In this document: positions 1-8,067 of the stretch, piece by piece | Layout of the letters: each line of letters starts with the position of its first letter | Numbering within the stretch: position 1 is the stretch's first letter | From: JAGTVG01 sp964389805 | GTDB taxonomy: Bacteria; Bacteroidota; Bacteroidia; Cytophagales; Cyclobacteriaceae | NCBI GenBank assembly: GCA_964389805.1 | Contig: CAYMFU010000192.1 | Location: 1 to 39,726, forward strand | Direction of reading: 5' to 3' | DNA: 39,726 bases | The notes under the pieces: generated by a model | The model's input: the letters and a program-made list of their open reading frames with translations, nothing else | Databases searched by the model: none | Told to the model about the DNA's origin: nothing | Translations under genes and position numbers: made by a program

Positions 1-1
1 T

Positions 2-1507
2 TTAAGTGCCCTGTTAATTTCCTGCACATCTGATCCATCGGAAAATCTTGCAGGCAGACCCAATATTATCTTCATAATGTCTGATGACCATGCTTATCAG
101 GCTATAAGTGCATACAATTCCGAATTAATTCAAACACCAAATATTGATAGAATCGCTGATCAGGGTATTAAGTTTACGCATTCCTTTGTAACCAATTCTA
201 TTTGTGCACCCAGTAGAGCTGTTTTACTCACCGGAAAATTCTCGCATTTAAACGGTATTACAGGAAATTCTGCTGCGTTTGACGGAAGTCAGGAAACATT
301 TCCGAAGATTCTTCAAAGAAATGGATATCAGACCGCATTGATAGGTAAATGGCATTTGAAAAGTCATCCTACCGGATTTGATTACTGGAATGTATTACCA
401 GGTCAGGGGGATTATTACAATCCTGATTTTATTAATGGGGGAAATGATACGGTATATAATGGTTACGTAACTGATATTATTACTCATTTGTCTATTGATT
501 GGTTGGAAAAAAGGACTAAAAAGAAACCTTTTTGTTTAATGATGCATCACAAGGCACCTCATCGAAGTTGGATGCCGGCAATAAAGAACCTGGAATTGTT
601 TAATGATGAGGATTTTACGCTACCTGGAAATTTCTACGACGATTATACAGGCAAAGAAGCCCTTAAAATACAAATGCTAACCGTGAAAGACCACATGGAT
701 GTTCGAATGGATTTTAAGATTCCGTGTGATTCTTGCGATACAGTTTCAGTTAATTCCTGGGCGCCAGGTGAGTATTGGCGTAGACTTGACCGTTTGTCTC
801 CTGACGAACGACGAAATTGGGATGACTCCTATTATAAGGAAGAAATTGAGTTTTACCATGTGAAAAATGATGAATCAAAATACGATCATTGGAAATTCAG
901 ACGATATATGGAAGATTATCTTAGATGCATTGTTTCTGTTGACGAAAGTGTGGGCAAGGTGTTAGATTTTTTAAAAGAAAACAATCTGGTTGATAATACT
1001 ATTGTAGTTTATACCTCCGATCAAGGATTTTTCCTTGGAGAACATGGCTTGTTCGACAAGCGTTTTATGTACGAAGAAGCGATGCGGACTCCTTTATTGA
1101 TTAGATATCCAAAGGAGATAAAGGAAAATACACAGACTACAAGGCTTACTCAGAATTTAGATATTGCTCCCACATTACTTGATGTAGCAGGAATCACTGT
1201 TCCTGGTGATATGCAAGGAGAAAGTTTACGAAAAATATGGCTAAACGATGTTTTGGAATGGAGAGATGCAATTTATTATCATTACTATGAGAAAGGATTT
1301 GGAGCAACTCCTCATTACGGTATTAGAACCGATCGCTATAAATTAATTCATTTTTATGATGTAGTTGATTCATGGGAATTTTATGATCTGGAAACAGACC
1401 CAAATGAAATGAATAATTTATACACTGATCCTGGATATGACCAAAAAATAAAGGAGTTAAAAGCCAAATTGATTGAATTACAAGAAAAATATAAGGATAC
1501 GGTATAG
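2..1507 (+). CDS. S1-family sulfatase lipoprotein, 5' end missing
   Basis: Hydrolyses sulfate esters, probably on a sugar, at the outer membrane or in the periplasm. The frame is open from base 2, so the true start lies before the window. The first codons read L-S-A-L-L-I-S-C, a lipobox, followed by the RPNIIFIMSDDHA sulfatase N-terminus, so the ATG at 77 is internal. Counting from that ATG, D3/D4 are metal ligands, C43-A-P-S-R47 is the site converted to formylglycine (Cys-type, needing an anaerobic-type or FGE maturase that is not in this window), G-K-W-H follows, and D315-Q-G is the second metal motif. About 480 residues is normal for S1. The whole-protein look is N-acetylglucosamine-6-sulfatase/heparan-type (perhaps S1_11), but substrate assignment is a guess. 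It sits 122 bp before a Tat-exported reductase. Sulfatase identity is very secure. Confidence 0.95.
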   Translation, partial: LSALLISCTSDPSENLAGRPNIIFIMSDDHAYQAISAYNSELIQTPNIDRIADQGIKFTHSFVTNSICAPSRAVLLTGKFSHLNGITGNSAAFDGSQETFPKILQRNGYQTALIGKWHLKSHPTGFDYWNVLPGQGDYYNPDFINGGNDTVYNGYVTDIITHLSIDWLEKRTKKKPFCLMMHHKAPHRSWMPAIKNLELFNDEDFTLPGNFYDDYTGKEALKIQMLTVKDHMDVRMDFKIPCDSCDTVSVNSWAPGEYWRRLDRLSPDERRNWDDSYYKEEIEFYHVKNDESKYDHWKFRRYMEDYLRCIVSVDESVGKVLDFLKENNLVDNTIVVYTSDQGFFLGEHGLFDKRFMYEEAMRTPLLIRYPKEIKENTQTTRLTQNLDIAPTLLDVAGITVPGDMQGESLRKIWLNDVLEWRDAIYYHYYEKGFGATPHYGIRTDRYKLIHFYDVVDSWEFYDLETDPNEMNNLYTDPGYDQKIKELKAKLIELQEKYKDTV

Positions 1508-1629
1508 AGATTTTGGACAGATTCATCCGCCATTGCCCATATACACAATGGTTAATGGTAATAAATTATGAAATACAACCGTTCCATAGAAATCAACAAT
1601 CTCTTAGGATTAGTAAAAAATAAATAATT

Positions 1630-2616
1630 ATGTGTGAAGATCAATTAAAAAAAATTAAAAAGAACAAAATGGAGAAAAAAAATGAATCTAATAGAATTAA
1701 ACGTCGGAAGTTCTTACAACTTGGATCGACGTTTGCAGCTTCTGCTATATTTTTACCTGTAAGCGGTCATAAAGTATTCGGAGCTCTTAATCCTAGCCTA
1801 ACGAAAAATTCAATTCCTACCGTTACGCTCAATAACGGCATACCCATGCCGATGCTCGGGTTTGGTACCAATACCCTAAATGATCTTACCTGTGTGCGAT
1901 GTGTGTCTGATGCAATTTCAGTAGGTTACCGTCTGATTGATACTGCTAAAGTTTACGGAAATGAAGAATCTGTAGGAGCAGGGATAAAGCAAAGTGGCAT
2001 AAAAAGGGAAGAGCTATTTATAACCTCAAAACTTTGGGTTGATGATTCGGGATATGACAGTTCAAAGAAAGCCTTTGAAACAACCTTAAGTAAATTGGGC
2101 TTAAAATATTTAGATCTATATCTCATCCACCGTCCTAGGGGAGATGTAAAAGGTTCCTGGAAGGCCATGGAAGAACTCAATAAGGAAGGTAAAATCCGTG
2201 CCATCGGCGTGAGTAATTTTGAATCTGAACACCTTGATGATTTGATGTTAGATGCCAAGATCAAACCGGCGATCAATCAAATCGAAACTCATGTTTTCTT
2301 TCAGCAGCACAATGCATATAAAGATTTGAAGAAAAGGGAAATACAAATGGAAGCCTGGTCTCCTTTTGCAGCAGGTCGAAATGGGATTTTTACGAATCAA
2401 ACCCTGGCTGATATAGGCAAAAAGTATAATAAGAGCATTGCTCAGGTATGCTTAAGGTGGCACTACCAGAGAGGTATTGTCGCTATCCCAAGAAGTTCCC
2501 AAAAAGCTCATATGATTGAGAATTTAGACATTTTTAACTTTGAGCTTGCCAAAACGGATATACAGACTATAGCCAAACTGGATTTAAATATTACTCAATT
2601 CCCTGAGTGGGAGTAA
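1630..2616 (+). CDS. Tat-exported aldo/keto reductase
   Basis: NAD(P)H-dependent reductase of the AKR superfamily, nearest to the 2,5-diketogluconate reductase (AKR5-like) type. The catalytic tetrad is visible: D104 and Y109 in DTAKVYGNE, K134 in TSKLW and H167 in LIHRP. The N-terminus has a twin-arginine signal, R-R-K-F-L-Q, followed by a hydrophobic stretch ending near GHKVFG, so the folded enzyme with its bound cofactor is probably exported to the periplasm. An in-frame ATG at 1669 (MEKKNES) is an equally plausible start and would place the arginines closer to the N-terminus. A cytoplasmic-type AKR with a Tat signal is unusual. It follows a sulfatase gene, so a sugar or sugar-derived aldehyde/ketone is a reasonable but unproven substrate. 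Confidence 0.9.
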   Translation: MCEDQLKKIKKNKMEKKNESNRIKRRKFLQLGSTFAASAIFLPVSGHKVFGALNPSLTKNSIPTVTLNNGIPMPMLGFGTNTLNDLTCVRCVSDAISVGYRLIDTAKVYGNEESVGAGIKQSGIKREELFITSKLWVDDSGYDSSKKAFETTLSKLGLKYLDLYLIHRPRGDVKGSWKAMEELNKEGKIRAIGVSNFESEHLDDLMLDAKIKPAINQIETHVFFQQHNAYKDLKKREIQMEAWSPFAAGRNGIFTNQTLADIGKKYNKSIAQVCLRWHYQRGIVAIPRSSQKAHMIENLDIFNFELAKTDIQTIAKLDLNITQFPEWE

Positions 2617-2841
2617 AGTTGAAAAAATAATGCCTTGAATTCTTAGTTATCTGGATTAAATGTACATAAACAGCAAAAAAGATGGGGTATAGATAACCTG
2701 AACGATTTAAAGGGATCAAATGAATTATACCGTAAGGAAGGCTACTAACAATTAATTATCAGTCAAGAAAGCGAGAAAAGATTCATTTTGATCTGTATGT
2801 ATATCAATTTTTAGGTTAGTATTTTGATCTTGATGTTCTAG

Positions 2842-3087
2842 CTTTATAGCATTGTCAGTTCAGAAAATGGCAGAACGGTTCGCATTCTCAATGTTATTGA
2901 TGATTATAATCGACAGGCTTTGTTATGCGAACCCGGTTTCGGATTGTCTTCCCCAAGGGTGGTTGAGTTATTTGAACAATTTAGAACTGTGATTCAGGAT
3001 TGGATGGAGGATCACAATTATTAACACCCCTATTCCGGTTTAAATGATTATTCACCTATGGAATTTAAAAGAATAAGAAGCACTTAA
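2842..3087 (+). pseudogene. IS3-family transposase (orfB) relic
   Basis: Reading one frame from 2842 gives ENGRTVRILNVIDDYNR (2863-2913), then LSSPRVVELFEQ. This matches the integrase-core signature of IS3-group orfB proteins (DGR-x-FR-x-x-NVIDDFNRE...LPSERV). The frame then jumps directly to a C-terminal-like piece, IQDWMEDHNY, a TAA at 3022-3024, and HPYSGLNDYSPMEFKR, the equivalent of the RPHSSLG-x-x-SPxE tail. The whole middle of the catalytic domain, including the second Asp and the Glu of the DDE triad, is therefore deleted, and the stop is internal. In the same frame further upstream, 2722-2745 reads ELYRKEGY, which resembles the orfB helix before the core, but stops at 2746, 2818 and 2839 break it. 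No terminal inverted repeats were found. A dead insertion-sequence remnant. Confidence 0.75.
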
Positions 3088-3284
3088 AATTTGCTAATTT
3101 AACGCTGTTGGAATTAGGGGGTATCTACATTTTCAATTCCTTTTGCCAAAAAATGGTTTTAGCCTTAGTGGTTATCCGGGGTACATTAGGAGTAAGTGAT
3201 TTGGGAGAAATTTCAGGATTATAGGATATATAAATGCTCAATTATAGTGATACCAACAAATTAAAATAAAATAAAACAACCATT

Positions 3285-3575
3285 ATGATTACGCGAAATA
3301 AAAGACTAATTGTCATTATTCTCTCAGTAGTGCTTCTATTACTCATTCCCTTCATAGCGATGCAATTTACCGATGAAGTAGACTGGAATCTTCTCGACTT
3401 TATAGTCATGGGAATTCTACTACTAAGTACAGGTCTCCTGTGTGAGCTTGTAATGAGGAAGATAAAAAAACCCAGGCACCGAATCGCCCTCTGTGCAGCC
3501 CTTGTAATAGCATTCCTCCTCATCTGGGCAGAACTTGGAGTTGGAATTTTCGGGATTCCTTTCAGCGGAAATTAG
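3285..3575 (+). CDS. Small three-helix membrane protein, unknown function
   Basis: A 96-residue protein with a basic N-terminus (MITRNKR) and three likely membrane spans, about residues 8-27, 37-57 and 67-87, with the basic loop RKIKKPRHR between the second and third. Family unknown; proteins of this look occur as lone hypotheticals in Bacteroidota. The start is preceded by an A-rich leader (AATAAAACAACCATT). It stands alone between the transposase relic and a 290-bp stretch without genes, so context gives no clue. It is kept because hydrophobicity and charge pattern are coherent through the whole frame, unlike the antisense frames over the same bases. Confidence 0.7.
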   Translation: MITRNKRLIVIILSVVLLLLIPFIAMQFTDEVDWNLLDFIVMGILLLSTGLLCELVMRKIKKPRHRIALCAALVIAFLLIWAELGVGIFGIPFSGN

Positions 3576-3865
3576 ACAGTAAAACAGAAACCACATACAA
3601 CAATAGCAGTACATAATATCGGGTTTTGTGAGAATTATTAGAAATAGCAATTAATGAACTTATCACGAGGCAGATAGTGATGAACTTCGAGAACCTACAC
3701 TGAGCATAGTCGAGAATCTTGGATTTAATTCGGCTTTTGGTTTTCAATGCCGCTAGCATGCTTGTGATTACCAAATCCACCACGTAACTTCGCTTAGCGC
3801 AAGGATAGTGCTCTTTTTAGAAAAAGCAATTATTAGATATTCATACATTATTAAACTGAGATGAA
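3576..3865. other. Gene-free intergenic stretch with short direct repeats
   Basis: No convincing gene on either strand. It contains two direct copies of TCGAGAA (about 3688 and 3711) around CTACACTGAGCATAG, and a CGCTTAGCG palindrome core near 3791. The base texture differs from the flanking coding DNA, as in a mosaic of short relics. An antisense frame of about 70 codons covers it, but it runs into the end of the upstream gene and has no recognisable motif. Confidence 0.4.
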
Positions 3866-3946
3866 ATGATAAAAGTAATTCAATCAATATTCATTATTGC
3901 AATCATTGTTAATATGATTGCATGTGATTCACAAACAAAAAAGTGA
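3866..3946 (+). other. Orphaned lipoprotein signal peptide of the next gene
   Basis: Starting at ATG 3866, 26 codons encode a textbook lipoprotein signal: basic-polar start MIKVIQ, hydrophobic core, and N-M-I-A-C20-D-S-Q lipobox, then AAA AAG TGA (stop 3944-3946). The DUF1254 body continues in another frame across the same A-rich spot. Removing one A from the run of six at 3937-3942 fuses the signal to KSDTKSEQE and the rest of the protein. This is evidence that the gene is or was one reading frame of about 400 codons from 3866 to 5069. Confidence 0.75.
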
Positions 3947-5069
3947 TACAAAAAGTGAACAGGAAACAATATCAACTGAATTTGAGAAACCTTCTGATGC
4001 AGACTTCCTTGCTTTCATGGTATATCACCATATGAATTATATGAAAACAACTGCGGAACAAGCAGGCGGAACCAATAAGTTGCTTCATACAAGAAAGTTG
4101 CCGACTGAAGGAACAGATCCTGTCGTTACACCCGCCTTAGATCACATTTATACCAAAGCAGTAATAGACTTATCAGAAGGTTCTGTTACGGTTGAATTTC
4201 CAGAAGTCGAAAAAGGACGGTACTATTCCATTCATATCACAGACGAAGAACATTACACGATTTATGATGAAGTTTTTCCTAAAGGTGTTTATGTTTTCGT
4301 TCGTGAGGGCAAAAACATGGAGATTCCTGAAGGCGCTAAGGCAATTAATTGCAGGGGTGATTATCCTCATCTTTTTATTCGTGTTCAGGTATTTAATAAC
4401 AATGACCTTCAAAATGTTTATCCCGTTCAGGACCATATAAAATTAAATGGAGTTAGCAAAGAATTAGTATTTGAAAATCCAATTCAATTCACTTTGGAAA
4501 ATCGTGATGTTTATCCACAGAATAAAAAAATGTTGGAATCATCAATAAACTTTAGTCATGATGATTACCTCAGAGTAAGCAATTATATTGGCGCAAATGC
4601 ACCACGCATTGGTGCATCTGGTAACTTTGGGAAATTCGGATCCATTGACAGTAATGAAAAAGGAGCTGATGACATGGAAAATCGAGTAGGAGGAATAATT
4701 GGACACCTTGGATTTCCGGTTCATCATGCCTATTACCAGCCCTATTTTACCAACTGTAACGATGAAGTATTTAATGGAGACATAACAGAAGTTTTCACAT
4801 TCCCATATAAACCAGAGGGGGTGGAGTTATTTTGGTCGGTAACCCGCTATAGCGCGATAACCCGTAATACAATAGCTGAAAAAAAAGACCTGTTTAATGC
4901 ATACAACACAAAACCAGATCAGGATGGCAATATTACAATTACATTCAGTGTCGAAGACCCTAAGGATGGAACTTATTGGATGCCTGTCAATGCAGGTGAA
5001 CCATATTATTTTGTGTGCCGATACTACAAGCCCGATTTGAATAATTTACCGAAAAAGCCATGTAATTAG
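3918..5069 (+). CDS. DUF1254/DUF1214 protein, N-terminal frameshift
   Basis: The body contains an N-terminal DUF1254 region (about residues 30-165 of this frame: a TPALDHIYTKAVIDL segment, then VEFPEVEKGRYYSIHITD) and a C-terminal DUF1214 region (about 270-380: PEGVELFWSVTRYSA ... DGTYWMPVNAGEPYYFVCRYYKP). Proteins with this pair are exported and of unknown enzymatic role. The only start in this frame is a weak TTG at 3918 inside the region that should be the signal peptide; the real signal is in the other frame (3866-3946), displaced by one A in a six-A run. As written the product would lack a signal and probably would not be exported. This could be a sequencing or assembly error, a recent inactivation, or slippage-controlled expression. 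Next downstream is an alpha/beta hydrolase, 55 bp away. Confidence 0.85.
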   Translation: MHVIHKQKSDTKSEQETISTEFEKPSDADFLAFMVYHHMNYMKTTAEQAGGTNKLLHTRKLPTEGTDPVVTPALDHIYTKAVIDLSEGSVTVEFPEVEKGRYYSIHITDEEHYTIYDEVFPKGVYVFVREGKNMEIPEGAKAINCRGDYPHLFIRVQVFNNNDLQNVYPVQDHIKLNGVSKELVFENPIQFTLENRDVYPQNKKMLESSINFSHDDYLRVSNYIGANAPRIGASGNFGKFGSIDSNEKGADDMENRVGGIIGHLGFPVHHAYYQPYFTNCNDEVFNGDITEVFTFPYKPEGVELFWSVTRYSAITRNTIAEKKDLFNAYNTKPDQDGNITITFSVEDPKDGTYWMPVNAGEPYYFVCRYYKPDLNNLPKKPCN

Positions 5070-5124
5070 CGGATTGAATGTAAATATTATCCAAAAATGA
5101 TTAGCAACCAGAGACACAAATAAA

Positions 5125-6093
5125 ATGAAAAAATATATTGTCGGTATCGGAGCACTAATACTCCTTGTTGCAGTTTATCTTATTATAGATAGCCTTCTAT
5201 TCGATGGTTTTAAACCAAAGAGCATAAATCAAAATGGCTTTCAAGCAAATTATTTTGCAAAGAACACCACCATAAACAAAACAGCTATAATTCTAATAGG
5301 TGGAGGACAATGGGGGAATTACTGGGGTGAACAATTTGCGAACAAAGGATTTGTGGGGCTATCATTACCTTATACCAGGAATAAAGGCCTACCCAAATTA
5401 CCGGAAGAGATACCGTTAGAATACTTCGAGAATGCCATAAAATGGTTAAATGAACAACCCGAAGTTAACCCCGATAAGGTCCTTGTAATGGGAGCATCAA
5501 GAAATTCGGAATTAGCCCTGATCATTGCTTCGGTTTTTCCTGAACTGATCAGTGGAGTTATTGCATATGCACCAAGTTCCGTTTCCTGGTCAAATACGGT
5601 TTTACCATTTAACTCTGATACAATAAAAGCTAGCTGGACGTACAAAGGAGAAGACATACCCTATGTACCAATGGATAAGATTACAGGTAATAATTCGTCT
5701 GAAATTAACACTTTAGAATATTGGGAAAATGGTTTAAAAAAACACGATCATGTTAGTGCGGCTTCAATCAAAGTTGAGAGGATAAAAGGGCCTATTCTAC
5801 TCTTTTCAGGAAAAAATGATGGTGTTTGGCCTTCATCTTTAATGGCAGATATGATAGAAAAAAGAATTAATGACAATGATTTCAAATATGCTTTCAATAA
5901 TATCCAATATGAATATGCCGGACATCTAATTTCCCTGAATCCAGATTCAGATTCAGATACCTCTGAGAGAATGGGTAAAATTACAATCGATGGCAAAGTC
6001 TACCAATTTGCTTATGGTGGCACAATGAACGGAGATAATAATGCCAAAAAGCTCGCCAGAATAAAAGTATTTGAATTTATTGATAAACTGTAA
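5125..6093 (+). CDS. BAAT/thioesterase-like alpha/beta hydrolase
   Basis: A 322-residue alpha/beta hydrolase resembling the C-terminal domain of bile-acid-CoA:amino acid N-acyltransferase/acyl-CoA thioesterase. Residues 1-25 form one hydrophobic segment (VGIGALILLVAVYLII), a signal anchor or uncleaved signal. The strand after it carries the oxyanion-type IGGGQWG. The nucleophile elbow is G-A-S125-R-N, where the family usually has G-x-S-K-G; the charge is kept but the last Gly is Asn. The acid is in SGKNDGVWPS and the His in YAGHLI. Membrane-tethered members in Bacteroidota are uncharacterised and an ordinary esterase role is as likely as thioester hydrolysis. It probably forms a pair with the DUF1254 gene just upstream. 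Confidence 0.8.
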   Translation: MKKYIVGIGALILLVAVYLIIDSLLFDGFKPKSINQNGFQANYFAKNTTINKTAIILIGGGQWGNYWGEQFANKGFVGLSLPYTRNKGLPKLPEEIPLEYFENAIKWLNEQPEVNPDKVLVMGASRNSELALIIASVFPELISGVIAYAPSSVSWSNTVLPFNSDTIKASWTYKGEDIPYVPMDKITGNNSSEINTLEYWENGLKKHDHVSAASIKVERIKGPILLFSGKNDGVWPSSLMADMIEKRINDNDFKYAFNNIQYEYAGHLISLNPDSDSDTSERMGKITIDGKVYQFAYGGTMNGDNNAKKLARIKVFEFIDKL

Positions 6094-6222
6094 TTCTAAA
6101 ACAACTCGTTGTACAAAACTGTTTCTTACCATGGGCGCAGGTTATAACAGCACAAAGGCAATCTGCAAGCCAAGCTACAACCCATGCCAAATACCTTAGC
6201 AGCAAGTTTAATATATAGAACT

Positions 6223-6606
6223 ATGAACGATAATCTGAATCAGAATAAAAAAAACGCTATTGACTTCTATAAAATGGCCTATGAAGGGAATCCAAGGGAA
6301 GCTGTGAAATTATTTGTTGGCTCTGAATACATTCAGCATAATCCATTAGTAAGTGATGGGACAGAACCATTTATTGAATATTTTGAGAGAATGGCAACGG
6401 AATATCCTGAGAAATCCATTGAATTCGTACGTGCAGTCTCCGAAGGTAATTTAGTAGCTCTGCATACGCATCAGGTTTGGCCTGGAAACGAGGAGTATGT
6501 AACAATGGATTCTTTTAGATTTGATGATTTTGGAAAAATCATAGAACACTGGGACTCTATGCAAAAAATTCCCAATAGCTCAGCCAACAATAATTCGATG
6601 TATTAG
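6223..6606 (+). CDS. SnoaL-like (NTF2-fold) protein
   Basis: A small cytoplasmic alpha+beta-barrel protein of the predicted SnoaL-like aldol-condensation group (COG4922 type). Characteristic segments are KMAYEGNPREAVKLFVG, YIQHNPLVSDG, and FRFDDFGKIIEHWDSMQKIP, the last two being hallmarks of the NTF2 pocket. I choose the ATG at 6223 (MNDNLNQNKKNAIDFYK), about 128 residues; the frame stays open back to an ATG at 6184, but those 13 residues do not look like this family. Reaction unknown. It is followed at once by a palindrome-rich, attC-like segment and preceded by about 130 bp without a gene, so it may have arrived as a single-gene unit. Confidence 0.8.
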   Translation: MNDNLNQNKKNAIDFYKMAYEGNPREAVKLFVGSEYIQHNPLVSDGTEPFIEYFERMATEYPEKSIEFVRAVSEGNLVALHTHQVWPGNEEYVTMDSFRFDDFGKIIEHWDSMQKIPNSSANNNSMY

Positions 6607-6750
6607 GATTAACAATCCTGAAAATAACACTGCCCTGCACGCAAGGCGGCTGATCAGGCGAAATAACCTTCCTGCATTTTTATTGGCATTATTACTCCGA
6701 CCGTACTATATTGGCGTAAAACGGTCCAACGCTTAGTGCAGGACCGTTAG
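6605..6750. repeat. attC-like palindromic element
   Basis: The bases between the SnoaL and GH99 genes have nested dyad symmetry. TAAC (6625-6628) pairs with GTTA (6746-6749), and CCTGCAC (6634-6640) with GTGCAGG (6736-6742), separated by short unpaired spacers (ACTGC and ACC). The next bases, GCAAG against CTTA, continue imperfectly. Outer and inner boxes around a roughly 95-nt interior, ending in CGTTAG just before the next gene, is the layout of an integron attC site. The R' box here (GTTAGCA) departs from the GTTRRRY consensus. A competing perfect 8-bp hairpin AACGGTCC (6720-6727)/GGACCGTT (6741-6748) and a small AGGATT/AATCCT hairpin (6605-6619) overlap it. No integrase is in the window. 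Confidence 0.35.
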
Positions 6751-6786
6751 CAGAAATTAGATAATATTGATTTTCCCTAAAAAGCC

Positions 6787-7911
6787 ATGACAAAAATACT
6801 TTTATGCCTCTCAATGCTGTATTCAATCATTTCACTTTCCTCATGCAATGATAAGGATAAGGTTATGATTCCAGTAAATTATAATATACACACTTTCTAT
6901 TATAGCTGGTATGGAGTCCCGCAAATTGACGGAGAATATAATAACTGGAATCACCCTATTATACCACACTGGGTAGACTCCACCTGGAACAATGCGGGTA
7001 GTTATCCTGGCGGAGATGATATTGGCGCAAACTATTATCCCCAGTTAGGCTGCTATAGCTCAAATGACCCGGAAGTTATTACCCTTCATATGAAACAGAT
7101 AAGAGATGCTGGTATTGGCGTAGTGGCTATTAGCTGGTGGGGTAAAGATTCTTTTTCAGACCAATCAGTAAGAGTCTATTTAGATATAGCACACAATTTC
7201 GGATTAAAACTGGCCTTCCACATTGAACCCGTATACAAAACAGCAGAGGAATTCAAGGCACTCCTTGAATATATATCAGTTAATTACTCAGAACACCCCG
7301 CCTTCTATAAACTCAACGGTAAGCCATTTTATTATTTATATAACTCCTATAAATTAAATTACCAGAAGTGGCAAAGCATACTCAGTCCCGATAGTTTATC
7401 AAGTATTAGAAACACCCCTCTTGATGGTATTTTTATAAGTCTGTGGACTCTCAGGAAAGATGGAGAGTTTGCTCTGGTATCCGGATTTGATGGATTTTAT
7501 ACCTATTATGCTACGGATGGTTTTCATTTTGGATCTACAATATCGAACTGGCATCATATGTCAGAATATGCAAAGGAAAATGATCTCATTTTTATTCCCT
7601 GTGTTGGGCCGGGATATATCGATACCAGGATTAGGCCCTGGAATGAAAGAAACACAAGAAACAGGGATAATGGTCAGTATTATGAAAAGATGTTTATGAA
7701 TGCTATCCATGCTAATCCTGATTTTATCGGTATTACCTCATTTAATGAATGGCATGAAGGTACTCAGATTGAGCCGGCAATACCAAAAAGATTACCCTCA
7801 TACACCTATGAAGATTATGGAGAAGATACCGATCCATTGTTCTATATCAAAAAAACAAGAGAATTAATTAGTGAATATGAAAAAAAAGCAAAATCTTCAT
7901 TCTCCGAGTAA
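6787..7911 (+). CDS. GH99 endo-alpha-1,2-mannosidase-like lipoprotein
   Basis: Glycoside hydrolase family 99: endo-cleavage of alpha-1,2-mannosidic bonds, in eukaryotes on glucosylated high-mannose N-glycans and in gut Bacteroides on fungal mannan. The lipobox L-S-S-C20 puts it at the outer membrane. GH99 hallmarks run the full length: FYYSWYGVPQIDG near residue 37, DDIGANYYPQLG, HIEP (about 138), a GPGYIDTRIRPWN loop, NTRNR, and N-E321-W-H-E324-GTQIE, where the two glutamates three apart match the catalytic pair of bacterial GH99 enzymes. The 374 residues contain only the catalytic domain. The signature stretches look very close to those of animal MANEA. It opens a run of secreted carbohydrate-active genes. 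Family assignment is very secure; the natural substrate is not known. Confidence 0.93.
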   Translation: MTKILLCLSMLYSIISLSSCNDKDKVMIPVNYNIHTFYYSWYGVPQIDGEYNNWNHPIIPHWVDSTWNNAGSYPGGDDIGANYYPQLGCYSSNDPEVITLHMKQIRDAGIGVVAISWWGKDSFSDQSVRVYLDIAHNFGLKLAFHIEPVYKTAEEFKALLEYISVNYSEHPAFYKLNGKPFYYLYNSYKLNYQKWQSILSPDSLSSIRNTPLDGIFISLWTLRKDGEFALVSGFDGFYTYYATDGFHFGSTISNWHHMSEYAKENDLIFIPCVGPGYIDTRIRPWNERNTRNRDNGQYYEKMFMNAIHANPDFIGITSFNEWHEGTQIEPAIPKRLPSYTYEDYGEDTDPLFYIKKTRELISEYEKKAKSSFSE

Positions 7912-7926
7912 AATTGGAACAACAAA

Positions 7927-7949
7927 GTAGGAAAAGAGAATCTTCCTAC
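7927..7949. terminator. Hairpin after the GH99 gene, possible terminator
   Basis: GTAGGAA (7927-7933) and TTCCTAC (7943-7949) form a perfect 7-bp stem with a 9-nt loop, 16 bp past the GH99 stop. A T-rich stretch (TTTTTTATTTTA) starts only about 20 bases later, so it is not a classical intrinsic terminator; it may stabilise the 3' end of the message. Confidence 0.35.
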
Positions 7950-8067
7950 AGTACATATCCACTTACTCTTTTTTATTTTAAGAAACTAATTCAAGTGGTT
8001 TGCAATTAAGATTGCAGCATTGATAGGACTATTCACACATCAGGCCATTGAAAATATAATTTACGTT

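Noticed and set aside
77..79. ATG 77 as the start of the first sulfatase
   Set aside because: In-frame codons upstream to base 2 encode a lipobox and the conserved RPNIIFI strand, so the protein starts before the window.
3562..3783. Minus-strand open frame of 73 codons in the gap before the DUF1254 gene
   Set aside because: It overlaps the end of the small membrane protein and has no motif; the gap looks like mosaic non-coding DNA.
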